Below are positions 26,977-34,798 of a stretch of DNA of 64,000 bases, piece after piece. The notes beneath the pieces were generated by a model. That model was given only the letters and a program-made list of their open reading frames with translations. It did not search any database and had not been told where the DNA came from. The position numbers and the translations under genes were made by a program. The stretch spans positions 1-64,000 of the forward strand of contig CAYZCY010000002.1 of NCBI GenBank assembly GCA_964477115.1, written 5' to 3'. Each line of letters begins with the position of its first letter. Within the stretch, counting starts at the first letter, position 1. The DNA is from RGIG3135 sp964477115. GTDB taxonomy: Bacteria; Actinomycetota; Coriobacteriia; Coriobacteriales; Eggerthellaceae.

Positions 26977-27984
26977 CTACTCCATGCAAGGTTTCCGCGC
27001 GGTTAAAATGCGAGGCTTGCCAACCAGGTCATAAACGATGCGCACATCCACATAGCCTGCGGCACGCGCAAGATGAGCAGCCTCGTCAAGGCAGGTCTCA
27101 TGCAGCTCACAGGCAAAGATACCCCCCGACTTCAACGCCACGAGCACCCACGGTAGCAAACGGCGATACAAATCAAGGCCGTCTTGTCCGCCATCGAGGG
27201 CTAGAGCGGGCTCGAAATCAGCAACTTCTCGAGGAACCTCAGCCATGACGGCGCTGGGAACATAAGGCGGATTGCTCACAACGGCGTCAAAGCAGCCGAT
27301 CTTGTCCTCGGGGACAGCTGCCCCCAGATCACCGCGGTAAAGCGTAACCCGATCCGCCAGGTCGAGACTCTCAATGTTTTCGTGCGCGAGGTCACAGGCT
27401 TCGGCCGAAATGTCCGTCGCAATGACGTCAATCAAGGGATGCTCGTATGCAAGCGAGCAGGCAATGCAGCCAGAACCAGTGCAGATGTCAGCCACCAGCA
27501 GCCTCTCGGGCTCAAGGGCCCGCACGCGCCAAGCTTCGCCGTCAGAATCCTCTTCGGACAAAGCCGAGGCAGCCTCATCGGAGGTTACGGGATCGAGCGA
27601 CATCTCAGCGAGAAACTCCGCACAGCGGGGACGTTCGGCAGAAGGTAGACCCGCCAAGACCTCGCTCACCAAAACTTCGGTTTCAGGACGCGGGATCAAG
27701 ACACCGGGACGCACCTTAAGCGTGATATGGCGAAAAGCCGCTTCACCGGTGATGTACTGCAGAGGCTCCCCCCTACCCCGGCGCGTAACGTAGCCGCGTA
27801 AAACATCGCGCTCGGCAAGCGTAAGGGGGCGCTCGAAGTTCATATAGAGCTCGATGCGCGAAAGCCCGGTGGCCTCGGAAAGCAGCCACTGCGCCGATAC
27901 AAGCGGCGTGGCATCACCCTTGCGCTCAAGGTAACCGGCCGTCCAATCAAGGGCGGCCTTAACTGTCCAAATCTCGGTAGACAC
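26977..27984 (-). CDS. prmC: Peptide chain release factor N5-glutamine methyltransferase
   Basis: 335 residues, longer than the usual 280. It methylates the Gln of the GGQ loop in release factors. The N-terminal helical domain precedes PLQYITGEAAF and LIPRPETEVLV; the SAM site is VADICTGSGCIACSLA and the catalytic motif is FDAVVSNPPYVPS. An acidic insertion of about 48 residues (111-158, rich in Glu/Ser/Asp) separates the two domains. GTG start (27982-27984), 3 nt after the prfA stop codon, so it is translationally coupled to its own substrate's gene, as is usual. Confidence 0.93.
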   Translation of the reverse strand: MSTEIWTVKAALDWTAGYLERKGDATPLVSAQWLLSEATGLSRIELYMNFERPLTLAERDVLRGYVTRRGRGEPLQYITGEAAFRHITLKVRPGVLIPRPETEVLVSEVLAGLPSAERPRCAEFLAEMSLDPVTSDEAASALSEEDSDGEAWRVRALEPERLLVADICTGSGCIACSLAYEHPLIDVIATDISAEACDLAHENIESLDLADRVTLYRGDLGAAVPEDKIGCFDAVVSNPPYVPSAVMAEVPREVADFEPALALDGGQDGLDLYRRLLPWVLVALKSGGIFACELHETCLDEAAHLARAAGYVDVRIVYDLVGKPRILTARKPCME

Positions 27985-27987
27985 GAA

Positions 27988-29067
27988 CTACTCGACAGCG
28001 TTTTCAAGCTTCTGAGCGCGGTCGGCAGCCTGAAGGGCCGTGATAAGCTCCTGAAGGCCCGCACCGCCGGCACCGAGAAGCACGCCATTGTAAGTACCGT
28101 TGTAGCCAATGCGATGATCGGTCACGCGATCCTGCGGGCCGTTGTAGGTGCGGATCTTTTCCGCGCGGTCACCGGAGCCGATCTGGGCAAGACGCTGTGC
28201 GCCCTCGGCAGCCTGCTGCTCGGCAAGCATCTTTTCATAGAGGCGTGCGCGAAGAACGGCCATCGCCGCAATCTTGTTCTGCAGCTGAGACTTCTGGTCC
28301 TGAGACTGAACCACAACACCCGTGGGAAGATGGGTGATGCGGACAGCGGAGTCGGTGGTGTTAACGCACTGACCACCCGGGCCGCCGGCGCGATACACAT
28401 CAATGCGAAGATCGTTTTCATGGATCTCGACCTCAACCTCATCCGCCTCAGGCAAAACGGCAACGGTTGCCGTAGAAGTATGAATACGACCTTGGCTTTC
28501 GGTTTTAGGAACGCGCTGAACGCGGTGCACACCAGACTCGAACTTCATGACGGAGAAGACTTTGTCGCCCTTCACCTTGAACTGAATCTCCTTATAACCG
28601 CCAGCCTCGGATGCGGAGACATCCATGGTTTCGGTCTTCCAGCCCTGCTCTGAGGCAAAGCGCATATACATCTTGTAAAGATCACCCGCAAAGATTGCCG
28701 CCTCGTCACCGCCTGCTGCTGCGCGGATTTCAACGATGATGTCCTTTTCATCAGCGGGATCGCTCGGAATGAGCATGAACTTGATATCTTCCTCAAGCTG
28801 CGGAAGCCGAGATTCGATCTCAGAGATCTCCTCCTGGGCGAACTCCTTCATATCCGGGTCGGAAAGCATCTCCTTGGCTGCCTCCAGATCCTCGATAGCT
28901 CGCACGTACTCGGTTGCCTTCTTGGCAAGGGGGCCCTGGTTTGCATATTCCTTAGCCAGGCGGTTGTACTCCTTCTGGTTTGCAAGAACGGCGGGATCAC
29001 CCATCTTCATCTGGAGTTCCTCGTAAGCGGAAATGATCTTAACGAGCTTATCGCGCATATCAGACAT
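27988..29067 (-). CDS. prfA: Peptide chain release factor 1
   Basis: 359-residue RF-1 terminating translation at UAA/UAG. The GGQ peptidyl-hydrolysis loop is in [19 protein letters not shown], and the PxT-type anticodon element reads [20 protein letters not shown] (Pro-Lys-Thr context of RF-1). The frame opens at 29148, but the ATG at 29067 has AAAAGGA 8 nt upstream and gives the family's usual length. Operon with prmC. Confidence 0.95.
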   Translation of the reverse strand: MSDMRDKLVKIISAYEELQMKMGDPAVLANQKEYNRLAKEYANQGPLAKKATEYVRAIEDLEAAKEMLSDPDMKEFAQEEISEIESRLPQLEEDIKFMLIPSDPADEKDIIVEIRAAAGGDEAAIFAGDLYKMYMRFASEQGWKTETMDVSASEAGGYKEIQFKVKGDKVFSVMKFESGVHRVQRVPKTESQGRIHTSTATVAVLPEADEVEVEIHENDLRIDVYRAGGPGGQCVNTTDSAVRITHLPTGVVVQSQDQKSQLQNKIAAMAVLRARLYEKMLAEQQAAEGAQRLAQIGSGDRAEKIRTYNGPQDRVTDHRIGYNGTYNGVLLGAGGAGLQELITALQAADRAQKLENAVE

Positions 29068-29329
29068 ATCTAGCATCCTTTTAAGGTAAGTGGTGAATTT
29101 CAAGCAACTGAGCATTTTACCAGAATGAAGCGAACATACCCGACACACACATCCAATAGCAATAGAACTGCGAAACGCACTGATTAGTCCCGCGAAGACG
29201 AATTAGGATGCCGCGCAAGGAGAAATTCGTTCATTGGGCAAATGAATGGTGATCAGAAATACGATGAATGGGTAAGATAGAAAGGACGTTCAAAGTCCTA
29301 TGCATTTTGCACTACGAAGGGAGATATCA

Positions 29330-30346
29330 ATGGCGATCAGGGTTGGCATCAACGGATTTGGCCGCATTGGACGCTTGGTGTTCCGCTCCATGGCTGGCGA
29401 CCCCGATATTGAGATCGTTGCCGTTAATGGCTCCGCAGACTATGAGACCATGGTTCACCTTATCAAGTACGACACCATTCAGGGTCCTGCTTTCGAATAC
29501 GCCCACGCTGTGCGCGACGGCTTTGTCGTCGACGGCCACCACGTCAAAGTTGTCTATGACCGCAACCCCGCAAACCTTCCTTGGAAGAAGCTTGGCGTTG
29601 ACGTTGTTCTCGAGTCCACTGGCGCATTCTGCGATGCAAACAAATCCCAGGCTCATATCGATGCCGGCGCTAAGAAGGTCATCATCACCGCTCCTGGCAA
29701 GAATGAGGACCTCACCGTTGTCATGGGTGTCAACGATCATCTCTATGATCCCGAAAAGCACCATATCGTTTCCAACGCTTCCTGCACCACCAACTGCCTT
29801 GCTCCCGTCGCTAAGGTCCTTCTCGAGGAATTCGGCATCGAACGCGGCTTCATGAACACCATCCACGCCTACACGGGTGGCCAGAAACTTCAGGATGCCG
29901 CCCATAAGGATCTTCGTCGTGCACGTGCTGCCAATATGTCTATGATTCCGACCACCACAGGCGCCGCTCGCGCCGTGGCAAAGGTTCTACCCGAGCTCGC
30001 AGGCAAACTTGACGGTTTTGCAACCCGTGTTCCCACCCCCGACGGATCTATGGTCAACCTGACTGCCGTCCTTGGTAGCGAGGTTACCGTTGACGACGTC
30101 AACATGGCCATGCGCGCCGCAGCCTACGGCCCGCTCAAGGGCATCCTGCGCTACACCGAGGACCCCATCGTCTCCAACGACGTCATCGGCGATGCGCACT
30201 CCTCTATCTTCGACGCTTCCCTCACCAAGGTTATGAACGGTAAGGGCAACTACGAAAAGGGTGACATGATCAACCTGGTTTCCTGGTATGACAACGAGTG
30301 GGGCTACTCCAACCGCCTCAAGGACCTCGTCAAGATCATGATGTAG
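29330..30346 (+). CDS. gap: Glyceraldehyde-3-phosphate dehydrogenase, type I
   Basis: 338-residue homotetrameric glycolytic enzyme. The NAD site is INGFGRIGRLVFRSMAG; the catalytic Cys is in SNASCTTNCLAPVAKVL, with His in NTIHAYTGGQ. The start is the ATG at 29330 behind GAAGGGAG; the 10 upstream codons in frame have no ribosome-binding support. Codon choice is enriched for GCT/GTT/CTT/CGT compared with its neighbours, a sign of very high expression. It stands alone (no pgk or tpi next to it) and converges on trxB across a bidirectional hairpin. The 262-bp gap upstream (29068-29329) holds the promoters of gap and prfA; I cannot place them precisely. Confidence 0.96.
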   Translation: MAIRVGINGFGRIGRLVFRSMAGDPDIEIVAVNGSADYETMVHLIKYDTIQGPAFEYAHAVRDGFVVDGHHVKVVYDRNPANLPWKKLGVDVVLESTGAFCDANKSQAHIDAGAKKVIITAPGKNEDLTVVMGVNDHLYDPEKHHIVSNASCTTNCLAPVAKVLLEEFGIERGFMNTIHAYTGGQKLQDAAHKDLRRARAANMSMIPTTTGAARAVAKVLPELAGKLDGFATRVPTPDGSMVNLTAVLGSEVTVDDVNMAMRAAAYGPLKGILRYTEDPIVSNDVIGDAHSSIFDASLTKVMNGKGNYEKGDMINLVSWYDNEWGYSNRLKDLVKIMM

Positions 30347-30380
30347 CTCTTGGAGAAGCTAAGCGCAGTTCTGATTTCAG

Positions 30381-30416
30381 ATCGCAAAAGACGCCGTCGG
30401 TCATTCCGGCGGCGTC
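30381..30416. terminator. Bidirectional terminator between gap and trxB
   Basis: 11-bp stem GACGCCGTCGG / CCGGCGGCGTC (30390-30400 and 30406-30416, one G-T pair), 5-nt loop. The minus strand continues TTTTGCG (for trxB); the plus strand TATGTTTGAGG (for gap). Confidence 0.8.
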
Positions 30417-30445
30417 TATGTTTGAGGGAACAAGTTTTCAGGGAG

Positions 30446-31363
30446 CTAGTGACTTAGACTGAGGTATGCTGCTGCTTCCTCGGCGCACACCGCGCCATCG
30501 GATACCGCCGTAACCACTTGGCGTAATGACTTAGATCTCACATCACCCGCAGCAAACACACCCGCCGTTGCGGTCTTACCTGACTCGTCAGCCACGATAT
30601 AGCCTTGAGCATCCAACTCAAGGGCGCCGTTCAAAAACTCCGTATTGGGTGTGGTGCCCACGGCAACGAACAGAGCCTCCACGTCCAAAACCCTGCTCGA
30701 CTCATCAAGCTTATTGAAAACGCGCAAGCCGACGAGCATGCCGTTTTCGGACAAGAGATCTTGAACTTCGCTCTCCCAGACAAACTCGATGTTGTCGATG
30801 CCGTGAAGTCTTTGGTGATAGATTGCCGTTGCACGCAGTTTATCTCGACGGTGGATGAGGTAGACCTTGTTGCATATACGCGAGAGATAAAGGGCGTCTG
30901 CCGCCGCAGTGTTGCCGCCGCCTACAACGGCTACGTCAACGCCACGGAAGAAGTTGCCATCGCAGGTAGCGCAGTACGAAAGTCCCCTCCCCTGAAGCTC
31001 GTCTTCGCCAGACAAGCCAAGATGTCGTGGACGAGCACCCGTTGCGATAATGAGGCTTCGCGCTTGGTAGCTGCCAGAGGACGTGGTGACAATCTTGATC
31101 TCACCGCTCAAATCCACTCCGAGAACCTCTTCGCTCACCAGCTTAGCGCCAAAGGTCTCCGCTTGCGCATGCATGGCCATGGCTAGCTCAAAACCGCTGG
31201 TGCTCTGAGCGTAACCGGGATAGTTCTCCAAATGCTCGGTTTGAGCAAGCTGCCCGCCCGGCATGATGCGCTCGAACATGAGTACCGACAAGCCCGCCCT
31301 CGATCCGTAGAGGGCAGCAGTCATACCAGCAGGCCCTGCCCCAATAATGGCAAGGTCAACCAT
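30446..31363 (-). CDS. trxB: Thioredoxin-disulfide reductase
   Basis: 305-residue FAD/NADPH enzyme that reduces thioredoxin. FAD motif IIGAGPAGMTAALYGSRAG, redox pair SYCATCDGNFF, NADPH motif VAVVGGGNTAAADALYLS with HRRDKLRA, and C-terminal GVFAAGDVRSKSLRQVVTA. The ATG is 4 nt beyond the trxA stop codon: a trxA-trxB operon. Confidence 0.95.
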   Translation of the reverse strand: MVDLAIIGAGPAGMTAALYGSRAGLSVLMFERIMPGGQLAQTEHLENYPGYAQSTSGFELAMAMHAQAETFGAKLVSEEVLGVDLSGEIKIVTTSSGSYQARSLIIATGARPRHLGLSGEDELQGRGLSYCATCDGNFFRGVDVAVVGGGNTAAADALYLSRICNKVYLIHRRDKLRATAIYHQRLHGIDNIEFVWESEVQDLLSENGMLVGLRVFNKLDESSRVLDVEALFVAVGTTPNTEFLNGALELDAQGYIVADESGKTATAGVFAAGDVRSKSLRQVVTAVSDGAVCAEEAAAYLSLSH

Positions 31364-31367
31364 GGGC

Positions 31368-31676
31368 TTAACCGATCATCCGAAGGATGCTTGCCTTAGG
31401 CTGCGCGCCGACTATTTGGCCTGCGGGCTTGCCTCCCTCAAACACCATAAGGGTCGGGACGCCGCGGATACCGTAGCGAGAAGCAAGATCGGGGCTCTGA
31501 TCGATGTCCACCTTATAAACGGTCAGTTCGTCAGCTTTCTCTTCTGCAATCTCTTCGATTGCAGGAGCGATCATGCGGCAGGGGCCGCACCATGTGGCGA
31601 AGAAGTCAATGAGGACCTTACCTTCTGCCTTAAGGACTTTGTTCTCGAAATCAGCAGTGGAAATAACCTCACTCAT
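31368..31676 (-). CDS. trxA: Thioredoxin
   Basis: 102-residue thioredoxin fold with the canonical active site in FFATWCGPCRMIAPAIE, buried Asp in VLIDF and the cis-Pro in GIRGVPTLMVFEGG. Cytosolic disulfide reductant for ribonucleotide reductase, peroxiredoxins and others. ATG behind AAGGAGG. First gene of trxA-trxB. Confidence 0.96.
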   Translation of the reverse strand: MSEVISTADFENKVLKAEGKVLIDFFATWCGPCRMIAPAIEEIAEEKADELTVYKVDIDQSPDLASRYGIRGVPTLMVFEGGKPAGQIVGAQPKASILRMIG

Positions 31677-31920
31677 GATGCAGCCTCCTTAGATAGCAGC
31701 TTGAAAACCTTATTTGAACCATACGGCTTTGTTCTCCCCTATTGTAAATACAGACACCAAACGAAATTCTCAACGTTGGCGAATCGGCGGAAAACTCTTC
31801 AATATTGGCATGTCGAAAAGTGGATATAGCCAAGGAATAAGGCATGCGAAACCTAAAGCTCCTACGAGAACACATGACGTGACTGGGGACCATCGGGTGC
31901 AAGCTTATCCGGATCCAAGA

Positions 31921-31962
31921 CCTGACTCGAACCGTCGATCAACATCACCGATCAAGGCGGTG
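31921..31962 (-). other. tRNA-like fragment (anticodon arm plus T-loop-like sequence), not a functional tRNA
   Basis: The minus strand has a 5-bp stem CACCG / CGGTG closing a 7-nt loop CCTTGAT (31946-31962), a short spacer, and then GACGGTTCGAGTC (31923-31936 region), which resembles a T-arm. There is no acceptor stem, no D-arm and no 3' CCA, and the T-stem does not pair over 5 bp. It sits in the 358-bp gap between trxA and thrS, next to the thrS terminator. It may be a tRNA remnant or a copy of a dispersed noncoding element. Confidence 0.35.
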
Positions 31963-31968
31963 TAAGCG

Positions 31969-32006
31969 GAAGAGCCGCTGCATCCGTACGGACACAGCGG
32001 CTCTTC
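31969..32006 (-). terminator. Hairpin terminator of thrS
   Basis: A perfect 12-bp stem GAAGAGCCGCTG / CAGCGGCTCTTC (31969-31980 and 31995-32006); the loop has further TCCG/CGGA pairing. About 28 bp after the thrS stop. The T-tract is weak on both strands. The rest of the 31677-32034 gap, apart from the tRNA-like fragment, is AT-rich sequence with the trxA leader and no credible gene. Confidence 0.65.
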
Positions 32007-32034
32007 GTTTGGCGGTGAGTCAATTCGAATGGGC

Positions 32035-33948
32035 TTAAAGAGCAGCCTCGGAGATAACCTTGAGGAAGTCCTCTCGGCTCCAAGAACCCTTATCGCCCTC
32101 GGCGCGATCGCGAACGCTAACCGTTCCCTCTTCGATTTCCTTGTCGCCCATAACAAGCATGAAGGGAATCTTCTGGCTCTGAGCCTTAGCGATCTTGACG
32201 CGCATGGGCTCGTTCTGATCGTAAACCTCAACGCGGCCGCCAGCCTTCTTGATCTCAGCTGCGAACTCGTAAGCGGCATCCTTATGACGATCGGCAATCG
32301 GAAGGACGACTACCTGCAGAGGAGCAAGCCACAGCGGCAGGGCGCCGGCGTAGTGCTCGATCAAGATGCCGAGGAAGCGCTCAATAGAGCCGAAGATCGC
32401 ACGATGAAGCATCCAGGGACGCTCCTCGGTGTTCTCCTCGGTGCGGTAGGTCAGGCCGAAGCGCTCGGGAAGGTTGAAGTCAACCTGAACGGTGGAGCAC
32501 TGCCAGGTACGGCCAATGGCGTCCTTAACCTTGATGTCAATCTTGGGGCCGTAGAAGGCGCCGTCGCCTTCGTTGATCTCGTAAGCGAGCTTATGGCGAG
32601 CGCAAGCCTCCATGAGGGTGTTGGTTGCATGCTCCCACATATCATCGGTGCCGATGGACTTCTCCGGGCGCGTGGAGATCTCGGCCTCGTACTTAAAGCC
32701 GAAGGTGGTCATGATGTGATCGACGATATCGAGAATGGCAACAACCTCATCAACCACCTGATCGCGCGTGCAGAAGACATGAGCGTCATCCTGAGTGAAA
32801 CCACGGGCACGAAGAAGACCGTGAACAACGCCGCTCATCTCATGACGGTAGACCGTACCGAACTCGAAGTAGCGAAGCGGCAGGTCACGATAGGAGTGAA
32901 GGTCGTTCTTGTACAGCATGACGTGGCCGGGGCAGTTCATCGGCTTCACGCCGTACTCGGACAGACGCGGCTCATCTTCGGTACCTTCGTTGATATTGAA
33001 GAAGTACATGTTGTCCTTATAGAAGCCGTAGTGACCGGAGGTCTTCCACACATCGGCGTTATAGACATGCGGGGTGATGACCTCTTCGTAGCCGCGGTCA
33101 TACAGGTCACGGCGGAGCCATTCCTGCATGGTGCGGATGATGCGAGCACCCTTCGGAAGGTACATGGGCAAGCCAACGCCAGCCATGGGATCCATCATGT
33201 AGATGCCCAGCTCACGACCGAGCTTACGGTGATCGCGCTTCTCGGCTTCCTCGAGGTTGTGAAGGTGAGTTTCAAGATCCTTCTTGGAGAAGAAGGCCGT
33301 ACCGTAAACGCGCGTGAGCATCTCGCGCTCCGAGTCACCACGCCAGTAGGCACCTGCAAGCTTAGTGAGCTTGAAGGCCGGGATGCGACCGGTAGAGGGC
33401 ATGTGCGGACCACGGCACAGATCGGTGAAGGAACCGATGGTGTAGGTGGTGATGACCTCGTCTTCGGGAAGCTCGTTGATGAGCTCGACCTTGAAGGGCT
33501 GGTCAGCAAAGATCTCGAGTGCCTCGGCGCGAGTTACCTCACGGCGCTCGAAGCCTTCGTCGGCCTTGATGATCTCGGCCATGCGCGCCTCGATTGCCTC
33601 GAAGTCCTCGGGGCTCAAGGCCTTCTCGCACTTAATGTCATAGTAGAAGCCGTTTTCGATGGCAGGGCCAACGCCGAACTTCACGTCACCGTAAAGGTCG
33701 ACGAGGGCAGCGGCCATGATATGAGCTGTGGAGTGGCGCAGAAGATCAAGCGCCTCGGGGCTCTTCGCCGTCACGATGGCTACGGAATCGCCTTCCGTCA
33801 CAGGAGCGGAAAGATCGACGGGCTGGTCGTTCACGATACCGGCGAGAGCAGCCTTGGCCAAACCAGTGCCAATGGCGGCGGCAACGTCGGCAACGGAAGC
33901 GCCAGCGGCGACCTCTTTGACGGAGCCATCGGGCAGAACGATATTCAT
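32035..33948 (-). CDS. thrS: Threonyl-tRNA synthetase
   Basis: 637-residue class II synthetase. Domains: TGS (1-60), editing domain with RHSTAHIMAAALVDLYG, catalytic core (MAGVGLPMYLPKGARIIRT; YRHEMSGVVHGLLRARGF; zinc Cys in MNCPGHVMLY), and anticodon-binding domain (VVLPIADRHKDAAYEFA). Start set at the ATG at 33948, behind AAAGGA; the frame reads 17 codons further upstream without support. The leader folds into several hairpins. Confidence 0.95.
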   Translation of the reverse strand: MNIVLPDGSVKEVAAGASVADVAAAIGTGLAKAALAGIVNDQPVDLSAPVTEGDSVAIVTAKSPEALDLLRHSTAHIMAAALVDLYGDVKFGVGPAIENGFYYDIKCEKALSPEDFEAIEARMAEIIKADEGFERREVTRAEALEIFADQPFKVELINELPEDEVITTYTIGSFTDLCRGPHMPSTGRIPAFKLTKLAGAYWRGDSEREMLTRVYGTAFFSKKDLETHLHNLEEAEKRDHRKLGRELGIYMMDPMAGVGLPMYLPKGARIIRTMQEWLRRDLYDRGYEEVITPHVYNADVWKTSGHYGFYKDNMYFFNINEGTEDEPRLSEYGVKPMNCPGHVMLYKNDLHSYRDLPLRYFEFGTVYRHEMSGVVHGLLRARGFTQDDAHVFCTRDQVVDEVVAILDIVDHIMTTFGFKYEAEISTRPEKSIGTDDMWEHATNTLMEACARHKLAYEINEGDGAFYGPKIDIKVKDAIGRTWQCSTVQVDFNLPERFGLTYRTEENTEERPWMLHRAIFGSIERFLGILIEHYAGALPLWLAPLQVVVLPIADRHKDAAYEFAAEIKKAGGRVEVYDQNEPMRVKIAKAQSQKIPFMLVMGDKEIEEGTVSVRDRAEGDKGSWSREDFLKVISEAAL

Positions 33949-33970
33949 AGTGCATCCTTTCCTCGTGCCG

Positions 33971-34054
33971 GGTGCACACAAAGCACCTGCACGCATCACG
34001 CACCAGGGCTTTGAGTACCCTGATGCTCCTAACGTGCGCGCCTCGATGGCGCGC
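33971..34054 (-). promoter_or_regulatory. Structured thrS leader with three hairpins
   Basis: Three successive stems upstream of thrS: GCGCGCC / GGCGCGC (34036-34042, 34048-34054), CAGGG / CCCTG (34004-34008, 34018-34022; 9-nt loop), and GGTGC / GCACC (33971-33975, 33983-33987) close to the Shine-Dalgarno. No T-box AGGGTGGNACCGCG signature is present. This could be a translational control region such as a tRNA-mimic operator, but that is inference. Confidence 0.35.
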
Positions 34055-34063
34055 CTTATTCCA

Positions 34064-34090
34064 TCAAAACGGAGCCGCAGGCGACTCCGT
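34064..34090 (-). terminator. Rho-independent terminator of the zinc-ribbon membrane protein gene
   Basis: Stem ACGGAGTCG / CGGCTCCGT (34069-34090, tight loop, one G-T pair) followed by TTTTGATGG on the minus strand. Lies 55 bp after the stop codon at 34145. Confidence 0.75.
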
Positions 34091-34144
34091 TCGTGAAACT
34101 ACATATGTTCGGGACCGGTTGGTAAACCGCCATCCCAAAAGCAG

Positions 34145-34672
34145 CTATTCGGAACGCGGTGCGCGCTCGCGAACGGCATTGCGCTGCTGGGAGATAGCCT
34201 GCGTCTGAGGTTGGGCCTGACGGCGTGCGCGACGATCGCCTGCAGCGCCAACCGGAGTTGCGCAGTAGGGGCAAACCGTCCATGCGGGATCAAGCGCATG
34301 CTCGCAACGGCCGCAAAGGTTCTTCAGCTGCGTATGGCAGTTCGGGCAGAGAACGTAGTCGGACTCCACCGGGTAGCCGCAGGTTGCGCATTCACCGTAC
34401 TTGCGAAGCTCACGCTGCTTCAAGGCGATCTCGAGCTCCTGCTCGTCGCGGTCAATCTGCAGCATGGCGGGACGAAGCAGGCAGTATGCCACAAGGCCAA
34501 CGATGGGAACGAGGGCGACAACAGCCCAAACGTACCAACGCGCACCGCGAAGGTAAGCGTCACGGACAACCCAAACAATAGAGAGCACATACAGGACGAC
34601 GAGCAGAGCAACGATGACCGTCACTGCGGTCTGAAGCTGAGGCGTCCACATTTGCGAGAGCAATTCGCTCAT
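34145..34672 (-). CDS. Two-span membrane protein with double zinc ribbon
   Basis: 175 residues. Two N-terminal membrane helices (TAVTVIVALLVVLYVLSIVW; WYVWAVVALVPIVGLVAYCL) flank a short basic loop, in the style of a PLDc_N anchor. A charged helix (about 70-90) leads to two zinc ribbons: CATCGYPV...CPNCH and CGRCEHAL...CPYC. The tail is Gln/Arg-rich and disordered. Function unknown; such anchored double-zinc-ribbon proteins are common next to housekeeping genes in actinobacteria. It lies between thrS and valS and has its own terminator. Confidence 0.75.
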   Translation of the reverse strand: MSELLSQMWTPQLQTAVTVIVALLVVLYVLSIVWVVRDAYLRGARWYVWAVVALVPIVGLVAYCLLRPAMLQIDRDEQELEIALKQRELRKYGECATCGYPVESDYVLCPNCHTQLKNLCGRCEHALDPAWTVCPYCATPVGAAGDRRARRQAQPQTQAISQQRNAVRERAPRSE

Positions 34673-34754
34673 AACTTCCCCTTTTCATCTACCAAAACGC
34701 TGAGCTTGCATCAGCGCAAATAAATATTATATAGCATCATCGACACATATCCGA

Positions 34755-34793
34755 TGCCATATAAGAACCGCCCACGCGCGTGGCATGGGCGGT
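34755..34793 (-). terminator. Terminator of valS
   Basis: Stem ACCGCCCA / TGGGCGGT (34767-34774 and 34786-34793) with an 11-nt loop, followed by TCTTATATGG on the minus strand; 5 bp after the valS stop. Confidence 0.75.
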
Positions 34794-34798
34794 ATGCG

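Noticed and set aside
31921..31962. Complete functional tRNA gene
   Set aside because: Acceptor stem, D-arm and CCA end are missing and the T-stem does not pair.
31714..31965. 83-codon plus-strand frame ending PDSNRRSTSPIKAV
   Set aside because: No ribosome-binding site; the end is an antisense reading of the tRNA-like element, a known type of spurious small protein.
32029..34014. 661-codon plus-strand open frame opposite thrS
   Set aside because: Antisense shadow of a clear synthetase gene.
33949..34064. T-box riboswitch upstream of thrS
   Set aside because: The AGGGTGGNACCGCG antiterminator sequence is not present.
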